Assembly (NCBI RefSeq): GCF_017874035.1
Contig: NZ_JAGGKV010000001.1
Location: 186,001 to 250,000, forward strand
Length of the DNA: 64,000 nt
Origin: Paenibacillus aceris
GTDB lineage: Bacteria > Bacillota > Bacilli > Paenibacillales > NBRC-103111
Direction: 5' to 3'
Shown: positions 9,142 through 17,821 of the stretch, piece after piece
Position numbering within the stretch: position 1 is the stretch's first letter
How the letters are laid out: the number at the start of each line of letters is the position of its first letter
Notes under the pieces: generated by a model
Databases searched by the model: none
What the model saw: the letters and a program-made list of their open reading frames with translations, nothing else
What the model was told of the DNA's origin: nothing
Program-made: the position numbers and the translations under genes

Positions 9142-9657
9142 TCAGCTAAAAAAAGAATCGGGATATTGAAGCTCGCCTTTCATATTCTGCAATTGCCCTT
9201 TTACGACCTCGCAGACCATAAATACTTCATCCGGTACTTGGAATTGTTTCAGTTCATAACCATACGATCTTGCGGGCTTGAACCCAAACTTGGGGTAATA
9301 GGTCGGGTGGCCAATCAGGAAAACAGCACCGTATCCGATGTCTTTGGTTCTGCGTATTCCTTCTAGGATTAATTGAGAGCCTACGCCTTGTTTTTGATAG
9401 TCAGGATTCACAGCAATTGGGGCTAGGACAATGACCTCATGTTCTTTTGCGGCGTCTACAACTTTGGCTTTACTTAATAAAATGTGCCCAACCAGCTTGT
9501 GATCGATTTCAGCCACAATGGACAGTTTCGGTATGAAACCTTCCGAAGATCGGATGCGCTCGACTAATTGGGCTTCATCCTCTCTATTTCCAAAAGCCGC
9601 CACATTCAGGTGATGCACAGCTTCATCATCTTTTATTTCTTCCGTTCTGATTCTCAT
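9142..9657 (-). CDS. GNAT-family N-acetyltransferase
   Basis: 171 residues. The acetyl-CoA binding segment reads APIAVNPDYQKQGVGSQLI (around residues 79-97), containing the Q/R-x-x-G-x-G/A core, followed by FLIGHPTYYPKFGFKPA. That GHPxYYPKFGF pattern marks the YhbS-like branch of predicted acetyltransferases. The substrate is not known. The start ATG follows AAAGGG. It is 29 bases from the NUDIX gene and 57 from the HAD gene on the same strand, so co-transcription is possible. Confidence 0.85.
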   Translation of the reverse strand: MRIRTEEIKDDEAVHHLNVAAFGNREDEAQLVERIRSSEGFIPKLSIVAEIDHKLVGHILLSKAKVVDAAKEHEVIVLAPIAVNPDYQKQGVGSQLILEGIRRTKDIGYGAVFLIGHPTYYPKFGFKPARSYGYELKQFQVPDEVFMVCEVVKGQLQNMKGELQYPDSFFS

Positions 9658-9685
9658 AAAACGTCCCTTTCATTTTTCTTCAAAA

Positions 9686-10141
9686 TTAATGGAATGTACT
9701 CTCCAAATAAGGCCCAGGCACCTGATTCAAATAATTCGCGATGACAGTTCTCACTGGATAAGGTTGAAGGTTATGTGTTTCCATCTCATTTAGCGGTATC
9801 CAAAAGAATTCCAGGTGCTTTTCCTTCGATTCAGGATTTTGTAGATGGTTTATGGCAGGAATATCGGCAATAAATAAGTGGTTCATCTCCTGATGATACA
9901 CCTCTTCCTGATCAAATTCTGCCTCAACAGCACCAAGGTATACCTTCACTTCGCTTTCTAAACCGAGCTCTTCTTTGATTTCTCTTGCCAGAGATGTACG
10001 TATCCCTTCTCGAAACTCAATGTGCCCGCCTGGAAGGAACGTGTTATCCATTCCTATGCAATGAGCAACTAAGATACAGTCTCCGGACAAAATAATGCCT
10101 CTTGCCAGGACATGATATTTATGCTCTTTGTTTGATGGCAT
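9686..10141 (-). CDS. NUDIX hydrolase
   Basis: 151 residues. The Nudix box GX5EX7REUXEEXGU is complete: GGHIEFREGIRTSL, then AREIKEELGLE, around residues 38-62. The family hydrolyses nucleoside diphosphates linked to another group X; the substrate here is not predictable. The start ATG lies about 10 bases after GAGGAGG. It is the first gene of a minus-strand run that may include the GNAT gene, and the long non-coding stretch 10142-10650 lies upstream. Confidence 0.85.
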   Translation of the reverse strand: MPSNKEHKYHVLARGIILSGDCILVAHCIGMDNTFLPGGHIEFREGIRTSLAREIKEELGLESEVKVYLGAVEAEFDQEEVYHQEMNHLFIADIPAINHLQNPESKEKHLEFFWIPLNEMETHNLQPYPVRTVIANYLNQVPGPYLESTFH

Positions 10142-10276
10142 ATCTAATATTCCTCCTCACACTACTTCCCACCACTAAAATCAAGTATTCGTTTATCTAC
10201 CAGTAATTCCCTCTAAATGTACAAAAATATCCGAAAATGAGATACGTATAGTGACAGCTCCTCTTTTGGTACGGGC

Positions 10277-10465
10277 TAAAAACGTCAAAAAAGCCTTCTC
10301 AAGCCCAACAGTGGTGTAAAAGCGTGCTGAGACAGCCGAAATGGCTTTCTCACCGAAAATTCTGCATGCCAGAGGCCGAATCTTGATACGAGACGACCGA
10401 AAAAGCTTTCTCAGCAGCAGGATGAGGTGTAGCGTCGCCCTGAGGCATCCAAAATGGACGTCTCA
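10277..10465. repeat. Four degenerate 25-base hairpin elements
   Basis: Elements at 10277-10301, 10328-10352, 10389-10413 and 10441-10465 share the pattern (T/C)GAG(A/G)C..CC(G/A)AAA..G...TCTCA. Starts are 51, 61 and 52 bases apart. The second is the cleanest hairpin: TGAGACAGCC / GAAAT / GGCTTTCTCA with one mismatch. The first unit is the most degenerate. Confidence 0.55.
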
Positions 10466-10483
10466 CTTAAAATCTCCGTACTT

Positions 10484-10560
10484 CGCCAGCAGTTCATCGC
10501 CGCCGACTCTCCGTAACGCTGTTTTTCAGCGTTAACTTTGGCGAGATGGACGTTCTGGCG
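10484..10560. repeat. Long imperfect stem-loop
   Basis: Outer arms begin CGCCAG and end CTGGCG, with further matching CATC/GATG and GCC/GGC blocks. The tip is a clean hairpin TAACGCTG / TTTTT / CAGCGTTA at 10513-10533. Confidence 0.5.
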
Positions 10561-10612
10561 GCGAAAGCGTTCTAGAACATTCTTAACTCCAGTGAAGATG
10601 CATGCTTAAACA

Positions 10613-10644
10613 ACAAAAAAGAGGAAGCCTAATGGCTCCCTCTT
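10613..10644 (-). terminator. Terminator of the ABC exporter operon
   Basis: On the minus strand AAGAGGGAGCC / ATTA / GGCTTCCTCTT (one wobble pair) is followed by a T-run, just after the stop at 10651. Confidence 0.85.
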
Positions 10645-10650
10645 CGACAA

Positions 10651-12474
10651 TTACTCCGACTGCCGCTCATCGCCGTACCAAAGTTCACGGAACGTCGCGC
10701 TTTGCTGCAGCAGCTCCTCTGACGTACCCTCGGCTTCGATGCGACCATCCTTCATCACAATGATGTGATCCGCCCGGGTCAGCGCCGTTTTGCGGTGCGA
10801 GACGACCAAGCAGGTCGCATCGCTTCGACGCTGGAACATCCGCTCCCAGAGCTTCTGTTCCGTCTCCACGTCGAGCGCGCTCGACAGGTCGTCAAAAACG
10901 TATAGCTCGGCGTCGCGCACGAGCATGCGCGCTGCCGCCGTCCGCTGCGCCTGGCCGCCGGAGAGTTTCACCCCGCGCGGGCCAATGACGGTGTCCAGCC
11001 CGCCGGGCAGCTGCGCGACGTCGTACTCCAGCACCGCCGCGTGCAGCGCCTGCTGCAAGCTATCGCTTTGCTCCGCTTGCCCGAGCAAAATATTGTTGCG
11101 CAGCGTATCGCTGTACAACCGCGGCACCTGCGCGGTGTAAGCGCTCCGCGGCGGAGTAAAGAACGTGCCCGGATCTTCGACGGGCACTCCGTTCCACGCG
11201 ATCGTTCCCTCCTCTTTGGGCAGCAGCCCAAGGAGTGAGCGAACAAGCGTGGTCTTTCCAGAACCGATCGTTCCCGTTACGACGGTGAACGATCCTCTCT
11301 GCAAGCTGAAGTGAATGTTGGAGATGCCTCTGCCCGAATCCGCATAGGCATAGCTCAGCCCATTCACATCAAGCCGCCGCAGCGCAGCCTCACTGCCTAT
11401 CGTTGCACGCTCGGTCTGCTCTGCACCACTCTTTTGCGCCACACTCTCATTTTGCTCGCCAACACTTCGTTTAGAAGCTTTCTGCGTCAAGTGCAGCGAA
11501 TTAACCATTGTTAAAACCTTGGCCGAAGCTCCCTGCAACAGGAATGTTAACCGCTCCAACGATACGCTCATTTGCTTAAAATACGTAATAAATTTACCGA
11601 CATTCGTAATAAATTGCGTGACAAAAGTCAAATAGTAGACGAAAAGCGCGAAGTCCCCGACGGTAAACGCGCCGGCTCTCATTTTCGTACCTGCCAGCAA
11701 TAGAATGAGTCCGGTTCCCAAGTTGACGGAGTTGGAAAATACCGAATCAAGCAGTTCCGTCATTAAACGATCCTTCAGCATCGCTTTCCTGCGGTCATCG
11801 CCAAAACTGCGGAATCGATCAATTACGCGTTTCTCCGCTCCAGCCACTTGGATGGCCTGCACATTGCCGAACATTTCGCTGATTTCCCCCGTTACTCTGG
11901 AGGTTGCTTCTCTGCTTGCAGCGCGATACTTTTGTAAACGAACCGTCGCTAGCTGTGCAGCCGTAATGACAAGCACAATCGGCAGAAAAACGAGCAGCGT
12001 CATCTGAGCATCAATGCGAATCAAAATAAACCCGGATACGATTGCAAAACAAGTCAAGCCAAACACATCGACAGACCAGCTTGCCGCCTCTTCGGATTGA
12101 TCCACATCATCGCGGAAATGGCTGATGGCTTCCCCAGGCGAGACCGGAATGGCTTGTGCTCCAGGTTGTTTTAGGACATGCTCAAGCAAGTTTCTTCGCA
12201 GCAGCATCCCCATTCGGAACCGGAAATGAACATCCGTAATAAATCCGATGATGATGAGGCAAATTCTCCCTAATGCGGCAGCGATGAGCAGTGCGATTAA
12301 TCCCCACACCCCATAGCCCAGGCTGGAATTCCCCGTCAAGGAATCAAAAAACTGTTTCGTAATTAAACCAGGCAAGATCGGTGCCAAATAAATAACCGTC
12401 CATGCAAGTGCATTAACAAAATAACGCAAAGGACGGTACATAATAAGCCGCCACAAATATTGGAACGTACTCAT
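10651..12474 (-). CDS. ABC exporter half-transporter with degenerate Walker B (subunit 2)
   Basis: 607 residues: six membrane segments in residues 1-300, then a nucleotide-binding domain with Walker A GTIGSGKTT, signature LSGGQAQRTAAAR and Walker B YVFDDLSSALD. The catalytic glutamate after Walker B is an aspartate, a known feature of the degenerate half in heterodimeric exporters such as BmrCD. A Ser/Glu/Gln-rich linker of about 40 residues separates the two domains. The start overlaps the stop of the partner gene (ATGA), so the subunits are made together. Likely role: export of drugs, lipids or peptides; the substrate is unknown. Confidence 0.85.
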   Translation of the reverse strand: MSTFQYLWRLIMYRPLRYFVNALAWTVIYLAPILPGLITKQFFDSLTGNSSLGYGVWGLIALLIAAALGRICLIIIGFITDVHFRFRMGMLLRRNLLEHVLKQPGAQAIPVSPGEAISHFRDDVDQSEEAASWSVDVFGLTCFAIVSGFILIRIDAQMTLLVFLPIVLVITAAQLATVRLQKYRAASREATSRVTGEISEMFGNVQAIQVAGAEKRVIDRFRSFGDDRRKAMLKDRLMTELLDSVFSNSVNLGTGLILLLAGTKMRAGAFTVGDFALFVYYLTFVTQFITNVGKFITYFKQMSVSLERLTFLLQGASAKVLTMVNSLHLTQKASKRSVGEQNESVAQKSGAEQTERATIGSEAALRRLDVNGLSYAYADSGRGISNIHFSLQRGSFTVVTGTIGSGKTTLVRSLLGLLPKEEGTIAWNGVPVEDPGTFFTPPRSAYTAQVPRLYSDTLRNNILLGQAEQSDSLQQALHAAVLEYDVAQLPGGLDTVIGPRGVKLSGGQAQRTAAARMLVRDAELYVFDDLSSALDVETEQKLWERMFQRRSDATCLVVSHRKTALTRADHIIVMKDGRIEAEGTSEELLQQSATFRELWYGDERQSE

Positions 12475-14234
12475 ACCAATACCTCCTCAAGTCCAGTAGC
12501 AAGTAATTGGCTGAATCTAGAATTTGGATCTGCGGCCAGCTGTTCTCTTCTCCCTGTTTCCATCACATGTCCGTTATCCAAAATAAGGATGTGATCCGCC
12601 CGCTGCACCGTAGCTAACCGGTGTGCAATCATGATGCAGGATCGATCCGTCAGCAGCTTGGAGACCGCTTTCTCAATCCGCTGCTCGGTCAGCGGGTCAA
12701 GCCGCGAAGAGGCTTCATCCATAATGACGAGATCGGGTTTTGTTAAAAACACCCTAGCGAACGCTAGCAATTGAGCTTCGCCTGCCGACAAGCTGCCTCC
12801 TCCGGAAGCCAGCACCGTATCCAAACCTTCCGGCATTGACTCATACCAAGAGCCAAGTCCAAGCTCAGTTATAACATCTACGATTTCTGTATCCGTGATC
12901 GCATCATCGTAGAAGGTCAAGTTATCGCGAATGGTTCCCTGCATTATCTCAATATTTTGTGTCACCAGTGCTACACGTTTGCGAAGCTCCGCAAGCTTGC
13001 AGCTGCGGATATCTGTTCCTCCGAGCGCGATCGTCCCGCTTTGCGGATCATAGAACCGCAGCAAAAGCCTCGCCATCGTAGATTTTCCGCTACCAGTTCG
13101 GCCAAGTAAACCTAGGACCTCTCCTGGCTTCAAGCTTAGCTCTACGCCATTAAGCGTAGGTTGATCCCCATCGTAACTAAACGTCACATCGCGGAATTCA
13201 ACGCTAAGCGGCCCTTTCGGCAGCGTCGCGCCAGGCCCATCCTTAATCTGGGATTGTGTGGCGAAAAGTTCGCGAATACGCGAAATACTAGCGTCTGCTT
13301 TCTGCAAATCTTCCATCTGCGTACGAATTTTCTCAATCGGCTTTGCCAGCAATTCCGTGTAAAAGAAAATTAAATACACCGTACCGAGCGAAATGTTCTG
13401 GCTATACCACAGATATGCACTGATTCCAAATGCTAGGGCATTGCCCAGCGCAAAAACGAAAATCGACATATTCCACATCGCGCAAAAGCCAAGAAACGCT
13501 TTAACCCGGAGCGGCAGCATTTTTCTAAGCATGGTATAGAAGCGATTCATGACGAAACCTACCGCACCATTGGCGCGAATATCTTCCGTTCCTTCCAAAT
13601 GCTCTCCGATAAAACCGTAAAACTCTGCATTCGCCTGCCGCCAGCCCGCCCAGACAGGGACAGCGAACTTACGGATCCATTGGATCATAAAAACGGCAAA
13701 AACAACGAAAAAAGCCATCCCTACGCCAATGATCCAATTCTCCCGGAATAATAGAACAATAATGCCTGCCATTAGCAGCAGATTACCGAATAGATGAATA
13801 ATCATACTGGAGAAGAAATTGGCCAGAGCATTCACATCGCCATCAACACGCTCAATGAGTGAGCCCGACGTGTGCGATTTATGAAAGGACATATCGAGCG
13901 ACAAGCAGTGCGCCGCCAAATCAACGCGCAGCTTATTCGTCGTTTTCCAACCGACATTCTCACTGTAATAAGTGGCAATGACTGAGACAAGCTGCTGTAC
14001 TAGCGAGAACCCAATGAATAAGATCGCTGCTGTGATCAACGGCTGCATTGCGCTCCCGGCTTGCGCCTGATCGATAAAATAGCGAATAATCTGCGGATTA
14101 ATCAGCTGCAAACCAATAGAAGCGAATAAGAGCAGCGCTAATAAAGCGAGTGTGCCTTTCTGAGGAAACAAATACCGGCTTAACAGCTCCGCATACTGTC
14201 CCATCGTGTTATTTTTCTTTTGTTTTGCTTTCAT
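12471..14234 (-). CDS. ABC exporter half-transporter with canonical Walker B (subunit 1)
   Basis: 587 residues from ATG 14234, which follows TGGAGG by about 10 bases. Six membrane segments occupy roughly residues 25-310. The nucleotide-binding domain has Walker A GRTGSGKST, Walker B VIMDEASSRLD with the normal glutamate, and an H-loop MIAHRL. Its signature is LSAGE instead of LSGGQ. So this half gives the working Walker site while its own signature belongs to the degenerate site. A palindrome, ATTAATGACATTAAT, lies 22 bases before the start codon (14257-14271). Confidence 0.85.
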   Translation of the reverse strand: MKAKQKKNNTMGQYAELLSRYLFPQKGTLALLALLLFASIGLQLINPQIIRYFIDQAQAGSAMQPLITAAILFIGFSLVQQLVSVIATYYSENVGWKTTNKLRVDLAAHCLSLDMSFHKSHTSGSLIERVDGDVNALANFFSSMIIHLFGNLLLMAGIIVLLFRENWIIGVGMAFFVVFAVFMIQWIRKFAVPVWAGWRQANAEFYGFIGEHLEGTEDIRANGAVGFVMNRFYTMLRKMLPLRVKAFLGFCAMWNMSIFVFALGNALAFGISAYLWYSQNISLGTVYLIFFYTELLAKPIEKIRTQMEDLQKADASISRIRELFATQSQIKDGPGATLPKGPLSVEFRDVTFSYDGDQPTLNGVELSLKPGEVLGLLGRTGSGKSTMARLLLRFYDPQSGTIALGGTDIRSCKLAELRKRVALVTQNIEIMQGTIRDNLTFYDDAITDTEIVDVITELGLGSWYESMPEGLDTVLASGGGSLSAGEAQLLAFARVFLTKPDLVIMDEASSRLDPLTEQRIEKAVSKLLTDRSCIMIAHRLATVQRADHILILDNGHVMETGRREQLAADPNSRFSQLLATGLEEVLV

Positions 14235-14558
14235 TATGTAGGGTCCTCCAGCGATTATTAATGACATTAATCATTCATATCGTTAAGTATTGTCCTCCTC
14301 TGCCAATCGTACATTCAATCATACTAAATTGAGCTACAACCGACAACGCACGTTTTCATACTAAACAACAACCAAAAAAAAACCGCAATCTCTCGCGGCC
14401 CTTTCCTTTTTATGTTCATTAACATCCACTTCAGCCGAGCTCACCTTGTGCTGTTAACAAAATTTCTCCACAAGTTCATGGACACATTGTATAATAAATA
14501 AAAATTACCATATCGAGCTCTTATGTGAACTTCTTTAACACAAAGGCGGTGGATGGAA
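14235..14558. other. Divergent intergenic region between ABC exporter and pucR-family gene
   Basis: Contains the palindrome at 14257-14271, a weak stem CCGC/GCGG flanked by an A-run and a T-rich stretch at about 14374-14417, and TATAAT at about 14489 on the plus strand about 65 bases before the PucR start. No clear -35 was found. Confidence 0.5.
14257..14271. promoter_or_regulatory. Perfect 15-base palindrome ATTAATGACATTAAT
   Basis: Arms ATTAATG and CATTAAT around a single A. It is just upstream of the ABC exporter start. The identical 15-mer occurs again at 27864-27878. Confidence 0.5.
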
Positions 14559-16172
14559 ATGGTTCAGACACTATTGCTATTAACCGTGAGAGACATTTTG
14601 CAGCGCCCTTTGTTTCAAAACGCCGAAGCGATCGCCACTGAAGAAGCCTTAAACCGCACAGTTCGTTGGGTTCATATTATGGAAGTGCCTCAGGTGGGTG
14701 ATTTATTGAATGGCAATGAACTGATCCTCAACACGGGGATTGGCTGGTATAATAATGAAGAACTAAGCCTATCCTTCCTCCAACAATTAATCAATAGCGG
14801 CGCATCCGGACTCTGTATTGAGCTGGGGACGTATACGAAGCATCCCCTCGAACGGATGAAAGAGCTTGCCTTGCGCGAACATTTTCCACTCATCTTTTTT
14901 CATGAACAAGTCCGTTATATTGATATCACTCAAGATTTGCATGCTTACTTCATTCATCAGCATTACAACATGGTGTCTGAGCTGGAAGCCCTCTCCAAGC
15001 AATTGAATCAACTGCTCCTTTCCGGGAGAGGTTTACAACCGCTCTTAAAGCTTCTACAACAAACAACGCAAGTGCAAGTCGCCTTTTTCCCATTCGGAGA
15101 GGAAGCTCGATTTATCCCGGAAATGCCGAAGGCAGAAGCAGACGCCTTTTATGAGAAATGGATATTCGGAGAAATCTTTCGCCAGCCTGATAGGAAAAGC
15201 AAGCTTGCACATCGCCCCATCTTAGCGTTAGAGCGCCTGTTTGCTGACCTGCTTTTATACGGAGAACAGGAATTAAGCGAATTCCAAATTCTTGCCTTGG
15301 ACCGATTTGCAACCGCCATTGCGCAAGAAATGATGCGTACCGCCTACATGGAAGAGAAAAAACGGTACAAGCAAGATCTTTGGGTAACCGGCTGGCTCAG
15401 CGGAAAGCATACGCATCAAGATATCCGAGACTATATGCTTGCCCTAAAACCAGCCATTAAGCTCGACCGAGCCGTCGCATGTGTGTTTGACAACACTTCT
15501 GCCTTGCAAGGCGTGAACGATCATGAAACACATCTCCGACAAACACAAATGTTAGCTCGCTCCATTTTCGAAGGTGAAGGCTTCTATTCAGTTCCTGCTT
15601 TTTACGATTCTCATATCGTATTCGTCCTGCTCGATCAGTTGGGATCTGTGCCAATTCAAGATCGTATTTTAAAGGCCATCCAGCGCTTAAGGAAGACGGA
15701 GGTCATTCATGAATCGGGTCATTATCCCCCTATTTGGGGAATTGGCACAATCATACGTGATCCCTCGCTCCTTAAGGAAAGCTATGAAACCGCCTTGGAT
15801 ACGATTGAGATTCAGAAAGATAGCGGGATACGGGAGATGCCCTTCTATCACGAGCTGCATGTCAACAAAATCATGCTCACTATGAAGCAAAGCGGACGGC
15901 TAGCTGCTTTTATTGACGAATACCTCGGGAGCTTAGTCACATATGACATTGAGAAAAACGGCCAGCTTTTGAAGACATTGAAAATGTACTTAGCCTTAAG
16001 CGGATCCAAACAGGAAACAGCCAAAGAATTGTTTATCGTGAGGCAAACTTTATATCATCGTCTGGATAAAATAACACGGCTCTTAGGCGAAGATTTCATG
16101 CGCTCAGATAAAAGGATGGCCATCGAGCTGGCGCTTCACGGCTATGAATACTTGCATGGTGCCATCGGCTAG
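14559..16172 (+). CDS. PucR-family transcriptional regulator
   Basis: 537 residues from the second ATG (14559), which is 9 bases after AAGGCGG; the first ATG at 14553 would be too close. The N-terminal purine-catabolism-regulator-like domain starts LLLTVRDILQRPLFQNAEA and includes GDLLNGNELILNTGIGW. A GGDEF-like central region follows, and the C-terminal PucR helix-turn-helix reads SGSKQETAKELFIVRQTLYHR. B. subtilis PucR controls purine catabolism; relatives often sit beside hydantoinase and pyrimidine degradation genes. This gene converges on the pyrimidine cluster and overlaps its last small gene by 4 bases, so it is the likely regulator. Confidence 0.85.
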   Translation: MVQTLLLLTVRDILQRPLFQNAEAIATEEALNRTVRWVHIMEVPQVGDLLNGNELILNTGIGWYNNEELSLSFLQQLINSGASGLCIELGTYTKHPLERMKELALREHFPLIFFHEQVRYIDITQDLHAYFIHQHYNMVSELEALSKQLNQLLLSGRGLQPLLKLLQQTTQVQVAFFPFGEEARFIPEMPKAEADAFYEKWIFGEIFRQPDRKSKLAHRPILALERLFADLLLYGEQELSEFQILALDRFATAIAQEMMRTAYMEEKKRYKQDLWVTGWLSGKHTHQDIRDYMLALKPAIKLDRAVACVFDNTSALQGVNDHETHLRQTQMLARSIFEGEGFYSVPAFYDSHIVFVLLDQLGSVPIQDRILKAIQRLRKTEVIHESGHYPPIWGIGTIIRDPSLLKESYETALDTIEIQKDSGIREMPFYHELHVNKIMLTMKQSGRLAAFIDEYLGSLVTYDIEKNGQLLKTLKMYLALSGSKQETAKELFIVRQTLYHRLDKITRLLGEDFMRSDKRMAIELALHGYEYLHGAIG

Positions 16173-16384
16173 TTTTGCTCTTGCCCCTGCTTTATGAGCA
16201 GCGTGGCATAATACTTCCTCGCATTTGCTGTCGTCAGATGCAAGGTAGCCGTTTCACCGCCGGGGTGCTCGAGTTGAAGCCACGCGCCGCTCAAGTCTTC
16301 CTTCACTCCAACAATGTTGAACTTCTGAGCGACAAAACCATCCAACTTTTGCTTCTCTAGCATAAATTGTGCATGTTCAGACAT
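16169..16384 (-). CDS. Small protein of unknown function at the end of the pyrimidine cluster
   Basis: 71 residues, not recognised. The start ATG follows AAAGGGGGG and overlaps the dihydropyrimidinase stop by 8 bases, so the gene is coupled to the operon. It has no membrane segment or cysteine. A central segment GAWLQLEHPGGETATLHLTTANARKYY looks like a small beta-rich fold. Its place suggests a role in the same pathway, but nothing in the sequence shows which. Confidence 0.6.
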   Translation of the reverse strand: MSEHAQFMLEKQKLDGFVAQKFNIVGVKEDLSGAWLQLEHPGGETATLHLTTANARKYYATLLIKQGQEQN

Positions 16385-17819
16385 GCGTCGCCCCCCTTTG
16401 ATCTGCGGCAGATTGCTTTGAGTTTACTTGAACGGAAGAGGATGGGTACGTATTCCGCTTCACAAAACGACCACTGCCCGGTGCACCAACGAATTGTTTA
16501 TCCCGGATCACGAACTCACCCCTTGACAGCACGGTGACTGGCTCGCCGGTAATTACAATCCCTTCAAACGGATTGTAATCAACATTCATATGATGTGTTT
16601 CCGCAGAAATGACGCGAGTTGCCTGTGGATCAAAAATAACGATATCCGCATCGCAGCCTACTGCAATCGTTCCTTTTTTAGGAAACAAACCAAACAATTT
16701 GGCGCTACGGGTAGACACGATATCTACGAACTGATTTAACGTAATTCGCCCCTTCAGGACGCCTTCCGAGAAAAGAATAGAGAATCGATCTTCAATGCAA
16801 GGGCCGCCATTCGGAATTTTGCTAAAATCACCTAGCCCCAATTCCTTCTGACCTTTGAAGTTAAAGGAACAGTGGTCGGAGCCTAAAGTCTGTAGCTGTC
16901 CGTTTTTAAGAGCCGTCCACAGCGCATCTTGATGAACCTGAGGACGCAAAGGAGGCGACCATACATATTTAGCCCCTTCAAAATTCGGCTTTTCTAGATA
17001 AGTCTGATCCAGCAATAAATACTGCGGACATGTTTCTCCCCAAACATCGATTCCTTGGTTTCGCGCTTCGGCAATTTGCTGAACCGCTTCTTCACAAGTC
17101 ACATGAACGACATAGAGCTGCGAATTTGCCAAAGCGGTAAGCTTGGCTGCACGTCCCGTCGCTTCCCCTTCAATCAAGGAGGGGCGCGTCAGCGCGTGAT
17201 AAATTGGCTCCGTGTTCCCCGCTTCTAGCGCTTCCTTGATCAAATACTCAATGACGTCGCCGTTTTCAGCATGAACCATTACGAGCGCACCGTGTCGCTT
17301 GGCTTCTAGTAATGTACGGTACAGCGTACCGTCGTCGGCTTGAAAAACATTTTTGTAGGCCATAAATACTTTGAGCGAGGTTATTCCCTCTTCGTGTATC
17401 ATTTTGGGCAGCTCAGCCAACACATCATCGTTGATTTCAGCGATCATTAAGTGAAAACTGTAGTCAATTACAGCCTTGCCCTCCGCTTTGTTATGCCAGG
17501 TTTGAACGGACTGACTTAGTGGAACACCTTTATTCGTCAAACAAAAATCAATGATCGTCGTCGTCCCTCCGAACGCTGCTGCCTTCGTCCCCGTTTCGAA
17601 ATCGTCAGCTGTGACCGTCCCGCCAAAAGGCATCTCCAGATGCGTATGGGGATCAATTCCACCTGGGAAAACATAATGCCCCTGCGCATCGATGATATCA
17701 GCGCCTTCGACCTCAAGATTTAGACCAATTTGCACGATGATTCCGTTCTCAATCCGTATGTCCGCCTGATATTGATCTGAGGCCGTCACGATTGTACCGT
17801 TCCTAATGAGTTTGGCCAT
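16377..17819 (-). CDS. hydA: Dihydropyrimidinase / D-hydantoinase
   Basis: 480 residues. It hydrolyses dihydrouracil to N-carbamoyl-beta-alanine. Visible metal ligands and catalytic residues: His58 and His60 in DPHTHLEMPFGG, Lys150 in TSLKVFMAYKNV (the lysine that becomes carboxylated), His183 in VHAENGD, His239 in VVHVTCEEA and Asp315 in LGSDHCSFNF. This set and the length match cyclic amidohydrolases of the dihydropyrimidinase type. The start ATG follows AAAAAGGAGG, which overlaps the end of preA two bases upstream. Cytoplasmic, binuclear zinc enzyme. Confidence 0.93.
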   Translation of the reverse strand: MAKLIRNGTIVTASDQYQADIRIENGIIVQIGLNLEVEGADIIDAQGHYVFPGGIDPHTHLEMPFGGTVTADDFETGTKAAAFGGTTTIIDFCLTNKGVPLSQSVQTWHNKAEGKAVIDYSFHLMIAEINDDVLAELPKMIHEEGITSLKVFMAYKNVFQADDGTLYRTLLEAKRHGALVMVHAENGDVIEYLIKEALEAGNTEPIYHALTRPSLIEGEATGRAAKLTALANSQLYVVHVTCEEAVQQIAEARNQGIDVWGETCPQYLLLDQTYLEKPNFEGAKYVWSPPLRPQVHQDALWTALKNGQLQTLGSDHCSFNFKGQKELGLGDFSKIPNGGPCIEDRFSILFSEGVLKGRITLNQFVDIVSTRSAKLFGLFPKKGTIAVGCDADIVIFDPQATRVISAETHHMNVDYNPFEGIVITGEPVTVLSRGEFVIRDKQFVGAPGSGRFVKRNTYPSSSVQVNSKQSAADQRGATHV

Positions 17820-17821
17820 AG

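Larger units (their letters stand above)
10142..10650. other. Non-coding interval with spaced hairpin repeats
   Basis: No credible gene. It holds four related 25-base elements (10277-10465), a long imperfect stem-loop (10484-10560) and the terminator of the ABC exporter operon (10613-10644). The open frame at 10341-10535 (+) has no ribosome site and lies over the repeats. Confidence 0.7.

Noticed and set aside
10341-10535. 64-codon plus-strand frame in the 10 kb intergenic region
   Set aside because: Overlaps the hairpin series; composition and lack of ribosome site speak against coding.
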